A DNA stretch of 39,037 nucleotides from Candidatus Peregrinibacteria bacterium (GCA_030700255.1 JAUYJN010000030.1:1-39037), one strand, 5' to 3'; counted from the stretch's first letter, positions 17,502-26,019 are shown. Program-made: numbers and translations. Notes: generated from the letters alone by a model not told the origin.

Positions 17502-18887
17502 ATGCATCTAAAAAATTTAAACGTACACATCGTTGGTTTAAGCGGAGTTGAGGGCTCTGCTATTATTGAGTTTTTATGGCAAAACGGATGCACAAATATA
17601 ACTGCGCATGATTTTTGTGATAAAAAAGATTTTATAAAAAACTTTGCAAAATTCAATTCAGGCCTAAGTACAGACCAAAGAAAAGCGAGGCTCAAAATTA
17701 TAAATGAACCAAAACTCATTAAACATTTCAAAGATTCATACCTTACAGATATCGAAGCGGCAGACTTAATTTTTGCAGGACAAGCTTGGTACAAATACGA
17801 ATTTAATTTTCCAAAATTAAAAAACGCCAAAGAAAAAAATATTCCATTTAAAACAATAATAAATCTTTATCTCGATTTATTTCCAGGCACAACGATCGGA
17901 ATCACTGGCACGAACGGAAAAACGACAACGACCTCACTCATCCACCATATTTTAGCCTCAACACACAAGCGCCAAGTCCTCATCGCCGGAAACATAGATT
18001 CGGAAATTCAATCTCTAAACGAACTTACAAAATCCAATTCAAAAGACATACTCGTACTTGAAATTTCAAACAGACAATTAAAACTCCTAGGTGAAAGTAG
18101 GCCTGACCTCGCAGTCGTAACCAATATAACTGAAAACCATCTGGATGAGCATGACAGCTTCGAGGAATACGCAAAAAATAAATTGGAAATCACTTCAGCA
18201 AAAACCGTCATATTAAACAACAAAGACGAAGCTACAAAAAAATATGTAGATCAAAATCTCAAATCAAATTCTAAACCAATCTGGTTTAACGATGAAAAAA
18301 TCCTTGAAGAATTCGAACTGAAAAAATCAGACCTTGCCCTCCCGGGCGCACATAATTTAGAAAATCTATACGCAGCACTAAACGTCATAAAAGTGCTCAA
18401 ATCAAATCAACAAATCAGCCTTTCAAATTCTGAAATAAAATCAGCTATTCAATCATTCAAACCAGTCGAAAAACGCCTCGAGATAATCGGTGAAACTCAC
18501 GGCATAAAAATTGTAAACGACCTAAGCTCCACAACTCCAATCTCAACAATCCTCGCTCTCGAGGCATTCCCAAATTCAACATTTTCAATCGTCCTCGGGG
18601 CGAATCACAAAGGCGGAAGTTACACCGAATTAATCAAAAAACTCCAAACTCTCCAGTCAAATAAAACCCTAAAACAAATATTCCTACTCCCCGGAACTAT
18701 CCGAGAGATAATAAAAACCTCTCCTCTCCAAACTACTGACATCACAAACTTCGAACAAATCGCCGAATTACTCAACCCTACAAACAAACCCAATATCGGA
18801 GATTACCTAATAATCTCCCCATCCGGTGAAAAAGTAATTTCCGTCCACCTCAAAGGCAAAAACCTAAAAACCATTTTCACCATCTAA
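17502..18887 (+). CDS. murD: UDP-N-acetylmuramoylalanine--D-glutamate ligase
   Basis: This cytoplasmic ligase adds D-glutamate to UDP-MurNAc-L-Ala in peptidoglycan synthesis. The 461 residues show an N-terminal UDP-binding Rossmann-like part (VHIVGLSGVEGSAIIEFL) and the Mur ligase P-loop GITGTNGKTTTTSL (about 131-144). Next come ENHLDEHDSFEEYAKNK in the middle domain and NDLSSTTPISTILALEAF in the C-terminal domain. MurD is the best match among Mur ligases by these motifs and length. It is the last chromosomal gene before the accessory region; its stop is 24 bases upstream of the first attachment-like site. Confidence 0.88.
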   Translation: MHLKNLNVHIVGLSGVEGSAIIEFLWQNGCTNITAHDFCDKKDFIKNFAKFNSGLSTDQRKARLKIINEPKLIKHFKDSYLTDIEAADLIFAGQAWYKYEFNFPKLKNAKEKNIPFKTIINLYLDLFPGTTIGITGTNGKTTTTSLIHHILASTHKRQVLIAGNIDSEIQSLNELTKSNSKDILVLEISNRQLKLLGESRPDLAVVTNITENHLDEHDSFEEYAKNKLEITSAKTVILNNKDEATKKYVDQNLKSNSKPIWFNDEKILEEFELKKSDLALPGAHNLENLYAALNVIKVLKSNQQISLSNSEIKSAIQSFKPVEKRLEIIGETHGIKIVNDLSSTTPISTILALEAFPNSTFSIVLGANHKGGSYTELIKKLQTLQSNKTLKQIFLLPGTIREIIKTSPLQTTDITNFEQIAELLNPTNKPNIGDYLIISPSGEKVISVHLKGKNLKTIFTI

Positions 18888-18911
18888 CCATCACTCCACC
18901 CACCACCACCC

Positions 18912-19024
18912 CCACAACTCGCTTTTATACTTTACAAAACATAAAAAAGCTTGCCCACTAACACAAAAAAGCGTACAAAAAAGAAAAAGCCCCTTCAAAT
19001 ATCTCGCCTAAAAGCGAGTTAGCT
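18912..19024 (+). other. Array-head attachment site, copy A (attI/attC-like)
   Basis: A 12-base arm AACTCGCTTTTA (18916-18927) is perfectly complementary to TAAAAGCGAGTT (19009-19020), with 81 bases between. The outer 7-mers CCACAAC (18912-18918) and GTTAGCT (19018-19024) sit where integron R'' and R' cores would be. The same architecture and a homologous interior (shared TTTAT.CTTT, AAAAGCT.GCCCA) occur at 36212-36322. The stems of the two copies differ with compensating changes. It directly precedes the restriction-modification cassette. Confidence 0.65.
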
Positions 19025-19090
19025 GAAATATTCCTTTTCTTTTTTGGGCTATCGCCCAATTGTTTTAAAAAATTTTCAAATTTCTTTTTC
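19018..19090. repeat. Left terminal inverted repeat of the restriction cassette
   Basis: It starts with the core GTTAGCTGA and continues about 64 bases into the cassette. It is the near-perfect inverse of 25089-25159. Inside it the hairpin TTGGGC-TATC-GCCCAA (19044-19059) occupies the place of CCGAC-TATC-GTCGG in the right copy: the stems differ but both fold. Confidence 0.85.
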
Positions 19091-19097
19091 TTTTTTA

Positions 19098-19150
19098 TAA
19101 GGGGAAATATGGTGTTTTCTCCGCTCCCGCTGGTCGCTCCGAAAACCTTA
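19098..19150. repeat. Hairpin just inside the left repeat
   Basis: GTTTTC (19114-19119) pairs with GAAAAC (19141-19146), inside ATAAGG/CCTTAT outer arms. Its AGGGGAA motif and its position match the inverse of the tandem hairpins at 24964-25087, so it may be a worn counterpart that extends the terminal repeats. The match is partial. Confidence 0.4.
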
Positions 19151-19173
19151 TTTTATAACTAACGCTAACGCGC

Positions 19174-19179
19174 TATAAT
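19174..19179 (+). promoter_or_regulatory. Likely -10 element for the restriction-modification operon
   Basis: A perfect TATAAT lies 28 bases before the ATG of the methyltransferase gene. No good -35 hexamer is present at the proper distance (TTTTAT at 19151), so the promoter may be weak or need an activator. Confidence 0.4.
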
Positions 19180-19207
19180 ACAGCGGAAGTCAAACCAAAA
19201 TTAACTT

Positions 19208-20923
19208 ATGCCTACATTAAACTGGATCGGAAAAGACGCAGTAATAAACCACGACAAAGAGGTTCCTTTTCGGTTACTCAAAAAAGTTAAGTCATCTTCT
19301 GTAGGCAATTCTCAAAATTTGATTATCCATGGCGACAATCTTGAGGCATTGAAAGCTATAATGCCTTTTTATATCGGAAAGGTAAAATGCGTCTATATTG
19401 ATCCCCCATATAATACGGGAAATGAGGGCTGGGTTTATAACGACAAAGTAAATTCTCCGAAAATCAAAAAATGGCTTGGGAAAGTAGTGGGTAGAGATTC
19501 AGAAGATCTGTGTCGTCATGACAAATGGCTTTGTATGATGTATCCACGAATTAAACTCATCCACAGCCTATTAAGCGATGACGGACTTGCAATTATTCAC
19601 ATTGATGAAAATGAAGTTACTCATCTAAAAATCCTAATGGATGAGATATTTGGCGAAAGTAATGATCTTGGAACTATTGTTTGGGATAAACGGAACCCAA
19701 AAGGTGATTCTCAAAAAGTTTCCTACCAACACGAAAGTATAATCCTTTTCGCGAAAAACATTGAAAACATCAGGGGCAGTTTCTCAGTGAAAAAAGCAAA
19801 TGCAAAAGAAATTATCAAGAAAGCAAATAATCTATTTTCCAAATTGGGTAAAAAGGATTTACCAGAAGACATTAAAAAATTAGCTAAAGAGTATGATTTC
19901 CCCAAAGAATTTTTAGAAAAACAGTCTAAAATCTTCACTTTACAAGACATAAATAACGAGTTCCAAGTCTGGATGAAGAAACAAGATTTTACAGGGGGAG
20001 AGAAAGCCTACCGATTCATTGATCCAAAGGGAAAAGTTTATCGTGGAGTTTCAATGGCATGGCCAAACAAGAGCAAAGCTCCTGATGATTATTGGATACC
20101 TTTGATTCATCCAAAAACAAAAAAAGAATGCCCCTTGCCGTCACGAGGTTGGCGCTATCCTAGTTCAACAATGCAACAGCTTTTGGAGCAAGGATATATT
20201 CTTTTCGGAGAAGACCACAAGAAACAACCAGAGCGAAAATACTTGCTTGAAGAAAATATGAGTCAAAACCTTACTTCATTGATTAGCTTTGGAGGTAGTG
20301 ATGATTCTTTGCAAAAACAATTAGGTTATCAATTTGAAAATCCAAAACCAGTAACCTTTGCGGCCGACCTTTTAGATATTTTTACAAACAAAAATGACAT
20401 TATCCTAGACTCGTTTGCTGGCTCTGGCACAACAGCACACGCAGTTTTAAAGCTGAACAAATCGGATGAAGGAAGCAGAAAATTTGTACTAATAGAAATG
20501 GACGATAAAGTTGCAAAAGACATCACAGCCGAACGAGTAAAGCGAGCAATCAAACAATACGATTATAAAGACGGTTTTGAATATTGCGAACTCAGCAAAC
20601 CGCTTTTTGACGAAGAAGGTCAAATCGAAGACACATGCGACTTCGATCAATTCGCAACCTACATTTACTTTACCGAAACGCAAACAAATATTGACCCTGC
20701 CAAAGTATCGGCAAATTATATCGGCGAATACGCGGAAACTGAGTATTATCTGATTTACAAAGAAAAAGGCGAAAATGTGTTGAACAAATCTTTCTTGAAA
20801 AAACTAAAAAAGAACGACAGTAAAAAGGTTATTTACGCCGATAAGTGTTTGCTCGACGAAGCCACACTTGGAAAACAGAATATCGTCTTTAAGCAAATCC
20901 CTTACGAAGTTAAAATTTACTAA
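19208..20923 (+). CDS. mod: Type III restriction-modification system methyltransferase (Mod)
   Basis: The 571-residue protein methylates adenine N6 in the recognition site and supplies sequence specificity to the restriction complex. The catalytic motif IDPPYNTG (DPPY at 65-68) precedes the AdoMet-binding DSFAGSGTTAH (about 401-411), the order of beta-class enzymes typical of Mod subunits. The central region between the motifs (about 150-380) is the likely target-recognition domain. It starts a four-gene run with spacings of 2, 2 and -4 bases, which must be one operon. It lies inside an unusually large cassette bounded by inverted repeats. Confidence 0.93.
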   Translation: MPTLNWIGKDAVINHDKEVPFRLLKKVKSSSVGNSQNLIIHGDNLEALKAIMPFYIGKVKCVYIDPPYNTGNEGWVYNDKVNSPKIKKWLGKVVGRDSEDLCRHDKWLCMMYPRIKLIHSLLSDDGLAIIHIDENEVTHLKILMDEIFGESNDLGTIVWDKRNPKGDSQKVSYQHESIILFAKNIENIRGSFSVKKANAKEIIKKANNLFSKLGKKDLPEDIKKLAKEYDFPKEFLEKQSKIFTLQDINNEFQVWMKKQDFTGGEKAYRFIDPKGKVYRGVSMAWPNKSKAPDDYWIPLIHPKTKKECPLPSRGWRYPSSTMQQLLEQGYILFGEDHKKQPERKYLLEENMSQNLTSLISFGGSDDSLQKQLGYQFENPKPVTFAADLLDIFTNKNDIILDSFAGSGTTAHAVLKLNKSDEGSRKFVLIEMDDKVAKDITAERVKRAIKQYDYKDGFEYCELSKPLFDEEGQIEDTCDFDQFATYIYFTETQTNIDPAKVSANYIGEYAETEYYLIYKEKGENVLNKSFLKKLKKNDSKKVIYADKCLLDEATLGKQNIVFKQIPYEVKIY

Positions 20924-20925
20924 TT

Positions 20926-23202
20926 ATGGAACTCAAAAATTACCAAGTTAAAGCAATTGAAATCATCAACAGTTACCTGTTTTTCCTAGATCAGGTAGGG
21001 ACTGCTAAACGTGCATATATAGAGCTTAAAGAGGATGTTTATCACTCAGAATATTTTAATGATGTTCCATTTGTCTGCGTAAAAATACCTACAGGCGGAG
21101 GTAAAACACTTGTAGGCTGCCATGCCCTCAACGAAATCATGCGCTCTGCACTCAAACACAAAATGGATAGAGGCATAGTGATGTGGTTTGTTCCGTCCGA
21201 AGCGATTAAGTCTCAAACTCTCAAAAAATTTAAAGATCGCAACGATTGGCACAGACAAGTCTTAGACGAAGCGTTTCAAAACGGCGTGCGAATTTTTTCA
21301 AACGAGGAAGCTCTGAGAATTAGAAAGGAGGATGTACAGGACAATCTTTGTATTATCATTTCCAGCTTAGAAGCTTTCCGTAAAGAGAAAACACTACAAA
21401 AGAAATACAAGGTTTATCAGGAAAACGGCGCACTCTTGAGCCATTTTGAAAATCTGGACGGCCGAGATGATCTGGAAAAAGACGAGGAAGGCACAATTAT
21501 AAACTCGCTCGCAAATGTCATCCGTATGAGTAATCCCCTTGTCGTAATTGATGAGGGACACAAAACAAAAACTGAACTCTCAATAGATTTTCTAAACAGC
21601 CTCAACCCAAGTTTTGTCATTGAATACACCGCAACACCACGCGCCGGCAGTAACATTTTAGTAGATATTTCCCCTGCCGAACTCAAAGATGAGCAAATGG
21701 TGAAAATTCCGCTTGTACTCGAAAGCTCTGCCCAATGGCAAAACGCTGTTGCTCGCGGTCTTGAAAAACGAGCTGAACTTGAAAAAGACAGTAAAAAAAA
21801 TACTGGAGATTATATCCGCCCTATTGCCCTAATCCAAGCTCAGCCAAAGAGTAAAACGCAAAACAATGTAACGGTTGAGCAGATCAAAGAATATTTGCTT
21901 TCCGCCAAAATCTCCGAGGAGGAAATCGCAATCAAAACATCAGACCGAAACGATTTAGAGGGCATAGATTTATTTAACAAGAAATGCAAAATCCGCTACA
22001 TCATAACTGTTAGCGCGCTTGCTGAGGGTTGGGATTGTTCTTTTGCCTATGTTTTGATCTCCGTTGCCAATGTAGGGGCAAAAATAGCCGTTGAACAGAT
22101 CATCGGACGTATTATCCGCATGCCTTACGCAAAGAGAAAGAAGAACGAAGCATTAAACCGCTCCTATATTTTTGCTTCCGCTAAAAATTTCAATGAAGCC
22201 GCTAGCAATATCATTTCAGGACTTGAGAGAAATGGCTACAGCAAGCTGGATCTAATTGGTTCTTCATCAAACGGCGATACAGCCAAAGACCCGAAAGAAG
22301 TAAATCGAGCAGTGAAAAAGGATTTTGCCATTCCGATGATGAGTTTAGAGAACGAAAAACTAACTTTTGAAGAACTGATCGGCGAAGATTTTGAACTCGC
22401 GAAACAAAACGCCGAATTTGACTTTGAAATTCATTACGACAATGACGGTCGAGCCATAATTGATATTGAGGACGACAACAAGTGGCATAAAGGCAAACAG
22501 CAAATTCTCAATCTTACATACAGAGACAAAAACTTTTCAAAACAGGAATTGGTGCAATGGCTTGATAAAAAGCTCCGTTTCACCCTGCTTGATAAACCGA
22601 ACAAGGTAAAATTCATTGATAAAGCCGTTGATTATCAGCTAAAGCAGAAATCTTTAGCCGAGCTTTCTGTTAATCGTTATCTATTCCTTGATCGTCTGAA
22701 TGAAGCCATAAACAGCGTGCTAGAAGCATACGCAAAAAAGCGTTTTGTTGAGTTTGTAGCCAAAAAGAAAATTACGACCAAGACTTTTGATAATTTTCCA
22801 GAAACTATCACACTCAAAGAGGAAATACCGCAAGAGTTCAATAAAAATTACTACGAGAAAATCGACAAGCTGAACAAAGAGGAATTGAGTTTTGTCGAAC
22901 GCCTAGACCTTGATAGCCTGCCGAATGTTGCATTTTGGGTTCGCAATCGTGAAAAACAAGACCCCTTCTTTATTCAAGGCTGGAAGAAAGGCAAATTTTA
23001 CCCCGACTTTGTCGCGCTCACCAAAAAAGGCAACATCGTTGCCCTTGAATGGAAAGGCGAAGACAGAATCAGCAACGAAGACACGGGATACAAAGTTGAA
23101 ATTGCCGACGAATGGGTAAAGCTCGGCAAGAGCAAACTCCATTTCTTCTTGGTTCACAATGGGAATGTGGAGGAGGTTTTGACGAATTTAAAGACACTTT
23201 AA
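20926..23202 (+). CDS. res: Type III restriction enzyme subunit (Res)
   Basis: The 758-residue ATP-dependent nuclease works with Mod to cut unmethylated DNA. Superfamily 2 helicase motifs are clear: Walker A PTGGGKT (55-61), DEGH (209-212), EYTATPRAG soon after, and QIIGRIIRMPYA as motif VI. The C-terminus carries a PD-(D/E)xK-like nuclease: FYPDFVALTKKG then ALEWKG, about 45-65 residues before the end. All motifs are intact. The gene starts 2 bases after mod. The length is short for Res (often 850-1000), but no domain appears lost. Confidence 0.93.
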   Translation: MELKNYQVKAIEIINSYLFFLDQVGTAKRAYIELKEDVYHSEYFNDVPFVCVKIPTGGGKTLVGCHALNEIMRSALKHKMDRGIVMWFVPSEAIKSQTLKKFKDRNDWHRQVLDEAFQNGVRIFSNEEALRIRKEDVQDNLCIIISSLEAFRKEKTLQKKYKVYQENGALLSHFENLDGRDDLEKDEEGTIINSLANVIRMSNPLVVIDEGHKTKTELSIDFLNSLNPSFVIEYTATPRAGSNILVDISPAELKDEQMVKIPLVLESSAQWQNAVARGLEKRAELEKDSKKNTGDYIRPIALIQAQPKSKTQNNVTVEQIKEYLLSAKISEEEIAIKTSDRNDLEGIDLFNKKCKIRYIITVSALAEGWDCSFAYVLISVANVGAKIAVEQIIGRIIRMPYAKRKKNEALNRSYIFASAKNFNEAASNIISGLERNGYSKLDLIGSSSNGDTAKDPKEVNRAVKKDFAIPMMSLENEKLTFEELIGEDFELAKQNAEFDFEIHYDNDGRAIIDIEDDNKWHKGKQQILNLTYRDKNFSKQELVQWLDKKLRFTLLDKPNKVKFIDKAVDYQLKQKSLAELSVNRYLFLDRLNEAINSVLEAYAKKRFVEFVAKKKITTKTFDNFPETITLKEEIPQEFNKNYYEKIDKLNKEELSFVERLDLDSLPNVAFWVRNREKQDPFFIQGWKKGKFYPDFVALTKKGNIVALEWKGEDRISNEDTGYKVEIADEWVKLGKSKLHFFLVHNGNVEEVLTNLKTL

Positions 23203-23204
23203 TT

Positions 23205-24188
23205 ATGGATGAGGAAAAAATAACACAAATTTTCAATTTAGAATTTCCCCCATATATAGAAGAACTCAAAATTGGAGATTACATATTCAAAAGAGTAAAA
23301 AACTACAAAGAAGCCTTTGATGGCATGATGTGCTTAGTAAATTCATCAGGCAGCGAATTCAACACGCAAATTAAAGTCGGTTCTCACCAAATCACAGCAA
23401 TTGTAGAAATTCCTCAAAAAGAAAAAGGGTGTATTTTGCCGTTTGGAAACACAAAATTAACACAGCTTGACGATGTTTTATTCTTACTAACGATTTTTAC
23501 AGACAGGAATGTTTTTAAAAAGGACTGGGAAGATAGCGATAACATTGCGATAATTAGCGACCACAGAATACACCAGTATGGCGGTCAACTAGCCTGTTCA
23601 ATCAAATATGACTCTCGGTGGAAACATGTAGATACAGGAGAGTTAAAAACCGAGACGGAAATGAAAGGCATTCCGGTTTTTGATTATCACCAAATTAACA
23701 TTGGATTTGAAAATACCATAAACAAAGTACTCGATCTTATTTCAAGCAAAAAATGGCAAAATGAATATGAAGGTGGGTATTTTTTATTTCTGTTTAAATC
23801 TGCCATGCAAAGGCAAATTATTGAAACCTCCTTTATTTCATGCTGGACAATATGGGAACATATTTTTGCAATCAAAAATCGTAAATGGCTTGATAATAAA
23901 GCAATTGAGCAAATGAGTGGCGATAAGAAAATAGCCTTCATTTTGAATGAATATTTTTTGAAAAACATTGATGAAACGGCTAGAAAAAATATTCAGAAAA
24001 TAAACAAAACAAGGAATCGCCTAATTCATTTCGGAAAGAAAACAGAGCAGATTGACTATGATGAAATGGTAATGTTCATCAGGCTAACAGAGCAATTGAT
24101 AGCTATTATTTTCGAGCTATCCCCTTCAAATATATTCAATTCATTTGAAGCCTTGGACAAATTCTTAGCTGGCAAAAAGAAATCATGA
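23205..24188 (+). CDS. HEPN-motif protein linked to the type III system (gene 3)
   Basis: A longer frame overlaps res, but ATG 23205, two bases after the res stop, gives 327 residues and is the sensible start. The N-terminal 170 residues are beta-rich and unfamiliar. The C-terminal part is helical and ends in INKTRNRLIHFGKK. R270-N-x3-H275 there is the Rx4-6H motif of HEPN ribonucleases. The architecture recalls ApeA-type abortive-infection proteins, but identity is not shown. In this operon a role as an RNA-cutting backup, triggered when restriction fails or is attacked, is an inference. Confidence 0.65.
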   Translation: MDEEKITQIFNLEFPPYIEELKIGDYIFKRVKNYKEAFDGMMCLVNSSGSEFNTQIKVGSHQITAIVEIPQKEKGCILPFGNTKLTQLDDVLFLLTIFTDRNVFKKDWEDSDNIAIISDHRIHQYGGQLACSIKYDSRWKHVDTGELKTETEMKGIPVFDYHQINIGFENTINKVLDLISSKKWQNEYEGGYFLFLFKSAMQRQIIETSFISCWTIWEHIFAIKNRKWLDNKAIEQMSGDKKIAFILNEYFLKNIDETARKNIQKINKTRNRLIHFGKKTEQIDYDEMVMFIRLTEQLIAIIFELSPSNIFNSFEALDKFLAGKKKS

Positions 24189-24958
24189 GGAAAATAACCG
24201 CACAAATCAAAGAAGCAACATACGAGAATGTCGTCGTAGACTGCCCCAAGTGCAAAATTGAGTGTATTTTTAACAGAGTCTCTGATCTTAAAAGTATAAT
24301 GCCAATTTCAGGGCAAAATCTCAAATGTGAAACATGCGAAACAACCTTTTGGGCAACCGGCGATTTGGTGACAGCTGCAAAATACAGATGGTTTATAGAT
24401 GATCTGCCCATTTTGATGAAAAGCAAAAAATACGGTCTTTACATTCTAGCCTTGTGCCAAGCTTGTGAAGCATTTATGCACCAAGCAATAATTAACAAAC
24501 TTATTGACTATAATACTGATTATCGTGATCAGGAGGGCCATTTTTCCCATAATAAGCAAGTTGGTGCAGAAGCTTACAATCAAATTTACGAAGAGTTTTG
24601 CAATAGCAAAATCAGTGACATTACAAAAAATGGGCTGAAGAATAAAACCCAATACAAAAAGACCACGTTTGACAATTTGCGAGCACTTTTTCTACATATT
24701 TTTGATGATGAGAGAACAAACAAGTTAGCAACGTTAAAAAAACTCAAAGAAGACAAAAGAGCTAAAAGCTTTTGCGTGTTAGAAAAAACCACAATTAATA
24801 AAACAAGAAATGATACTATCCATAAAAACGCATATAGACCTAGTTTTTGCGATATACAAGAGTATGATGAGCTAATTAATAGTTTATACTGGCTTGGGGT
24901 ATATCTCGACGTAAATGATTCCACCCATTTCCTAAATAAGAGGATTAAACCTAAATAG
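24185..24958 (+). CDS. Zinc-ribbon HEPN-motif protein linked to the type III system (gene 4)
   Basis: The 257-residue product begins with four cysteines in CPKC (20-23) and CETC (48-51) pairs, a likely zinc ribbon. A helical domain follows whose INKTRNDTIHKNAY holds R208-N-x3-H213, again the HEPN Rx4-6H form. The motif shares INKTRN..IH with gene 3, so the two may be distant paralogues or a heteromeric pair. Its ATG overlaps the gene 3 stop by 4 bases (ATGA), a sign of tight co-translation. Possible roles are an RNase effector or its partner; I know no named family with this layout. Confidence 0.6.
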   Translation: MRKITAQIKEATYENVVVDCPKCKIECIFNRVSDLKSIMPISGQNLKCETCETTFWATGDLVTAAKYRWFIDDLPILMKSKKYGLYILALCQACEAFMHQAIINKLIDYNTDYRDQEGHFSHNKQVGAEAYNQIYEEFCNSKISDITKNGLKNKTQYKKTTFDNLRALFLHIFDDERTNKLATLKKLKEDKRAKSFCVLEKTTINKTRNDTIHKNAYRPSFCDIQEYDELINSLYWLGVYLDVNDSTHFLNKRIKPK

Positions 24959-24963
24959 AATAA

Positions 24964-25087
24964 GGTGTTTGAGGTCGGGGCAATTCACCCCTTTTGTTCC
25001 CCTCTTGCCCCTCCCTCAAACCATAAATAGGTGTTTTGGGTGGCGGTCATTCACCCCTTTTGTTCCCCTCTGCCCGCCACCCAAAAC
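24964..25087. repeat. Two tandem hairpins with an identical 23-base loop region
   Basis: Hairpin 1 pairs 24967-24983 with 25005-25021 (15 of 17 pairs); hairpin 2 pairs 25033-25046 with 25074-25087 (14 of 14). The stems have different sequences (GTTTGAGG... against GTTTTGGGTGGCGG), yet the loops share 23 identical bases (24983-25005 and 25049-25071, containing CACCCCTTTTGTTCCCC). They follow gene 4 by only a few bases and abut the right terminal repeat. No T-run follows, so they are not simple terminators. Confidence 0.85.
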
Positions 25088-25088
25088 G

Positions 25089-25159
25089 GAAAAAGAAATT
25101 TGAAAATTTTTTAAAACAACCGACTATCGTCGGAAAAGAAAAGGAATACATCAGCTAAC
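25089..25159. repeat. Right terminal inverted repeat of the restriction cassette
   Basis: It is the inverse of 19018-19090, ending in TCAGCTAAC, the exact complement of the left core GTTAGCTGA. It contains the hairpin CCGAC-TATC-GTCGG (25120-25133), whose stem differs from that of the left copy but still pairs. Confidence 0.85.
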
Positions 25160-25279
25160 ACTGCGTATGCGGTTACGGCTTGCTCCGTACCTCCGCAAGC
25201 CTCCACCAATATTTGCCAGTGGTAAGCACTTCGTGCAATTATACCACTGGCAAACATCGCATATTCTGGAACGTTAGCC
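25153..25279 (+). other. attC-like site of the restriction cassette
   Basis: Outer cores AGCTAAC (25153-25159) and GTTAGCC (25273-25279) bound a 127-base imperfect palindrome. Inner arms GCGTATGCGG and CGCATAT pair. A central stem TTTGCCAGTGGTA/TACCACTGGCAAA caps it. The CATATT...AACATCGCA...GAACGTT framework recurs in the sites at 26788 and 36710. Confidence 0.75.
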
Positions 25280-25311
25280 GGCAGATTCGTAAGAAATTAC
25301 GAGAGTTGCTA

Positions 25312-25339
25312 TTGACATAGTAGATTTTGTATATATAAT
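25312..25339 (+). promoter_or_regulatory. Promoter inside the second cassette
   Basis: A consensus -35 TTGACA (25312-25317), a 16-base spacer and a consensus -10 TATAAT (25334-25339) lie 23 bases upstream of the ATG at 25362. The cassette therefore carries its own strong promoter and need not rely on array read-through. Confidence 0.75.
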
Positions 25340-25361
25340 AATTAATTTATAAAACTTAGCA

Positions 25362-25997
25362 ATGGTACTAGAAAAAATCAAATCCATCGTTTCCCCAGTT
25401 GTCTTAGGAGCTGTAATTTCCATAATAGCTCCAGCATGTGCAACAACTCAACATAACACACGAACCAGAATTGAATCAGCAATTGCAGCCGAAGGAGGTA
25501 TTGAACAAATGGAATTCGAGAATTTTAGTGTTCGCTCTCTCCAATATCTAGAATTTCAATCAAGAGAACTACAAGATGACAAAGAAAGGTGTAATGCAAA
25601 TGTACTTTTTGACGGCGGGCAACTCCCAACAAAATGGCCAAAAGAAAAAGACGGACTATTTACCTTTCGCTTATTAGAAGATGAATTCCCGACTTGCCGC
25701 CCAGCAGATGAAGAAACAATAACAAGAAAGCCACTTATTGCTATTCAATTAACTGAGGGGTTGGTAACCAGAGTGTGGGAAAGAGCTAAAATTGTCGATG
25801 GTGAACCTAACGGAAAAAGTTATTTTAAATTACTTGCTATTCTGGGACCATCAGAGGAGAAACAACCATGGGGCGGACTTATAAGAAATAATTGGGGAAG
25901 CGATGGATTATTTATGTATGATCCAGCAGTAGCCCCACATCTCGCCACAATCGATAGAATGTTGACGGCACATTTAGCAGATTTAGGAGTAGAATAG
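25362..25997 (+). CDS. Cassette-borne exported protein of unknown function
   Basis: The 211-residue product opens with a short charged segment and a hydrophobic stretch (VVLGAVISIIAPACATT, about 13-29). This could be a signal peptide or a weak lipoprotein signal with Cys26; the residue three before the Cys is not ideal for a lipobox. The mature part has two further cysteines (ERCNAN and FPTCRP) and no motif I recognise. It has its own promoter. As a single-gene cassette of unknown function it is typical of integron cargo. Confidence 0.7.
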   Translation: MVLEKIKSIVSPVVLGAVISIIAPACATTQHNTRTRIESAIAAEGGIEQMEFENFSVRSLQYLEFQSRELQDDKERCNANVLFDGGQLPTKWPKEKDGLFTFRLLEDEFPTCRPADEETITRKPLIAIQLTEGLVTRVWERAKIVDGEPNGKSYFKLLAILGPSEEKQPWGGLIRNNWGSDGLFMYDPAVAPHLATIDRMLTAHLADLGVE

Positions 25998-26019
25998 GAC
26001 AGCTTTTGAGGCTTTCATC

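Noticed and set aside
23112-23204. Upstream start of the third restriction-operon gene inside res
   Set aside because: The longer frame would overlap res by 90 bases; the ATG at 23205 gives tight operon spacing and a sensible N-terminus.
24964-25087. A CRISPR array
   Set aside because: There are only two units, the constant part is a loop rather than a repeat between spacers, and no cas gene is present.
24964-25087. Ordinary transcription terminators
   Set aside because: Stems are strong but no T-run follows, and identical loops with different stems are not expected of terminators.
19018-25159. Reading the terminal repeats as ends of a DNA transposon
   Set aside because: No transposase lies inside, no target-site duplication is seen, and the repeats begin exactly at integron-type cores that other cassettes share in form but not in sequence.
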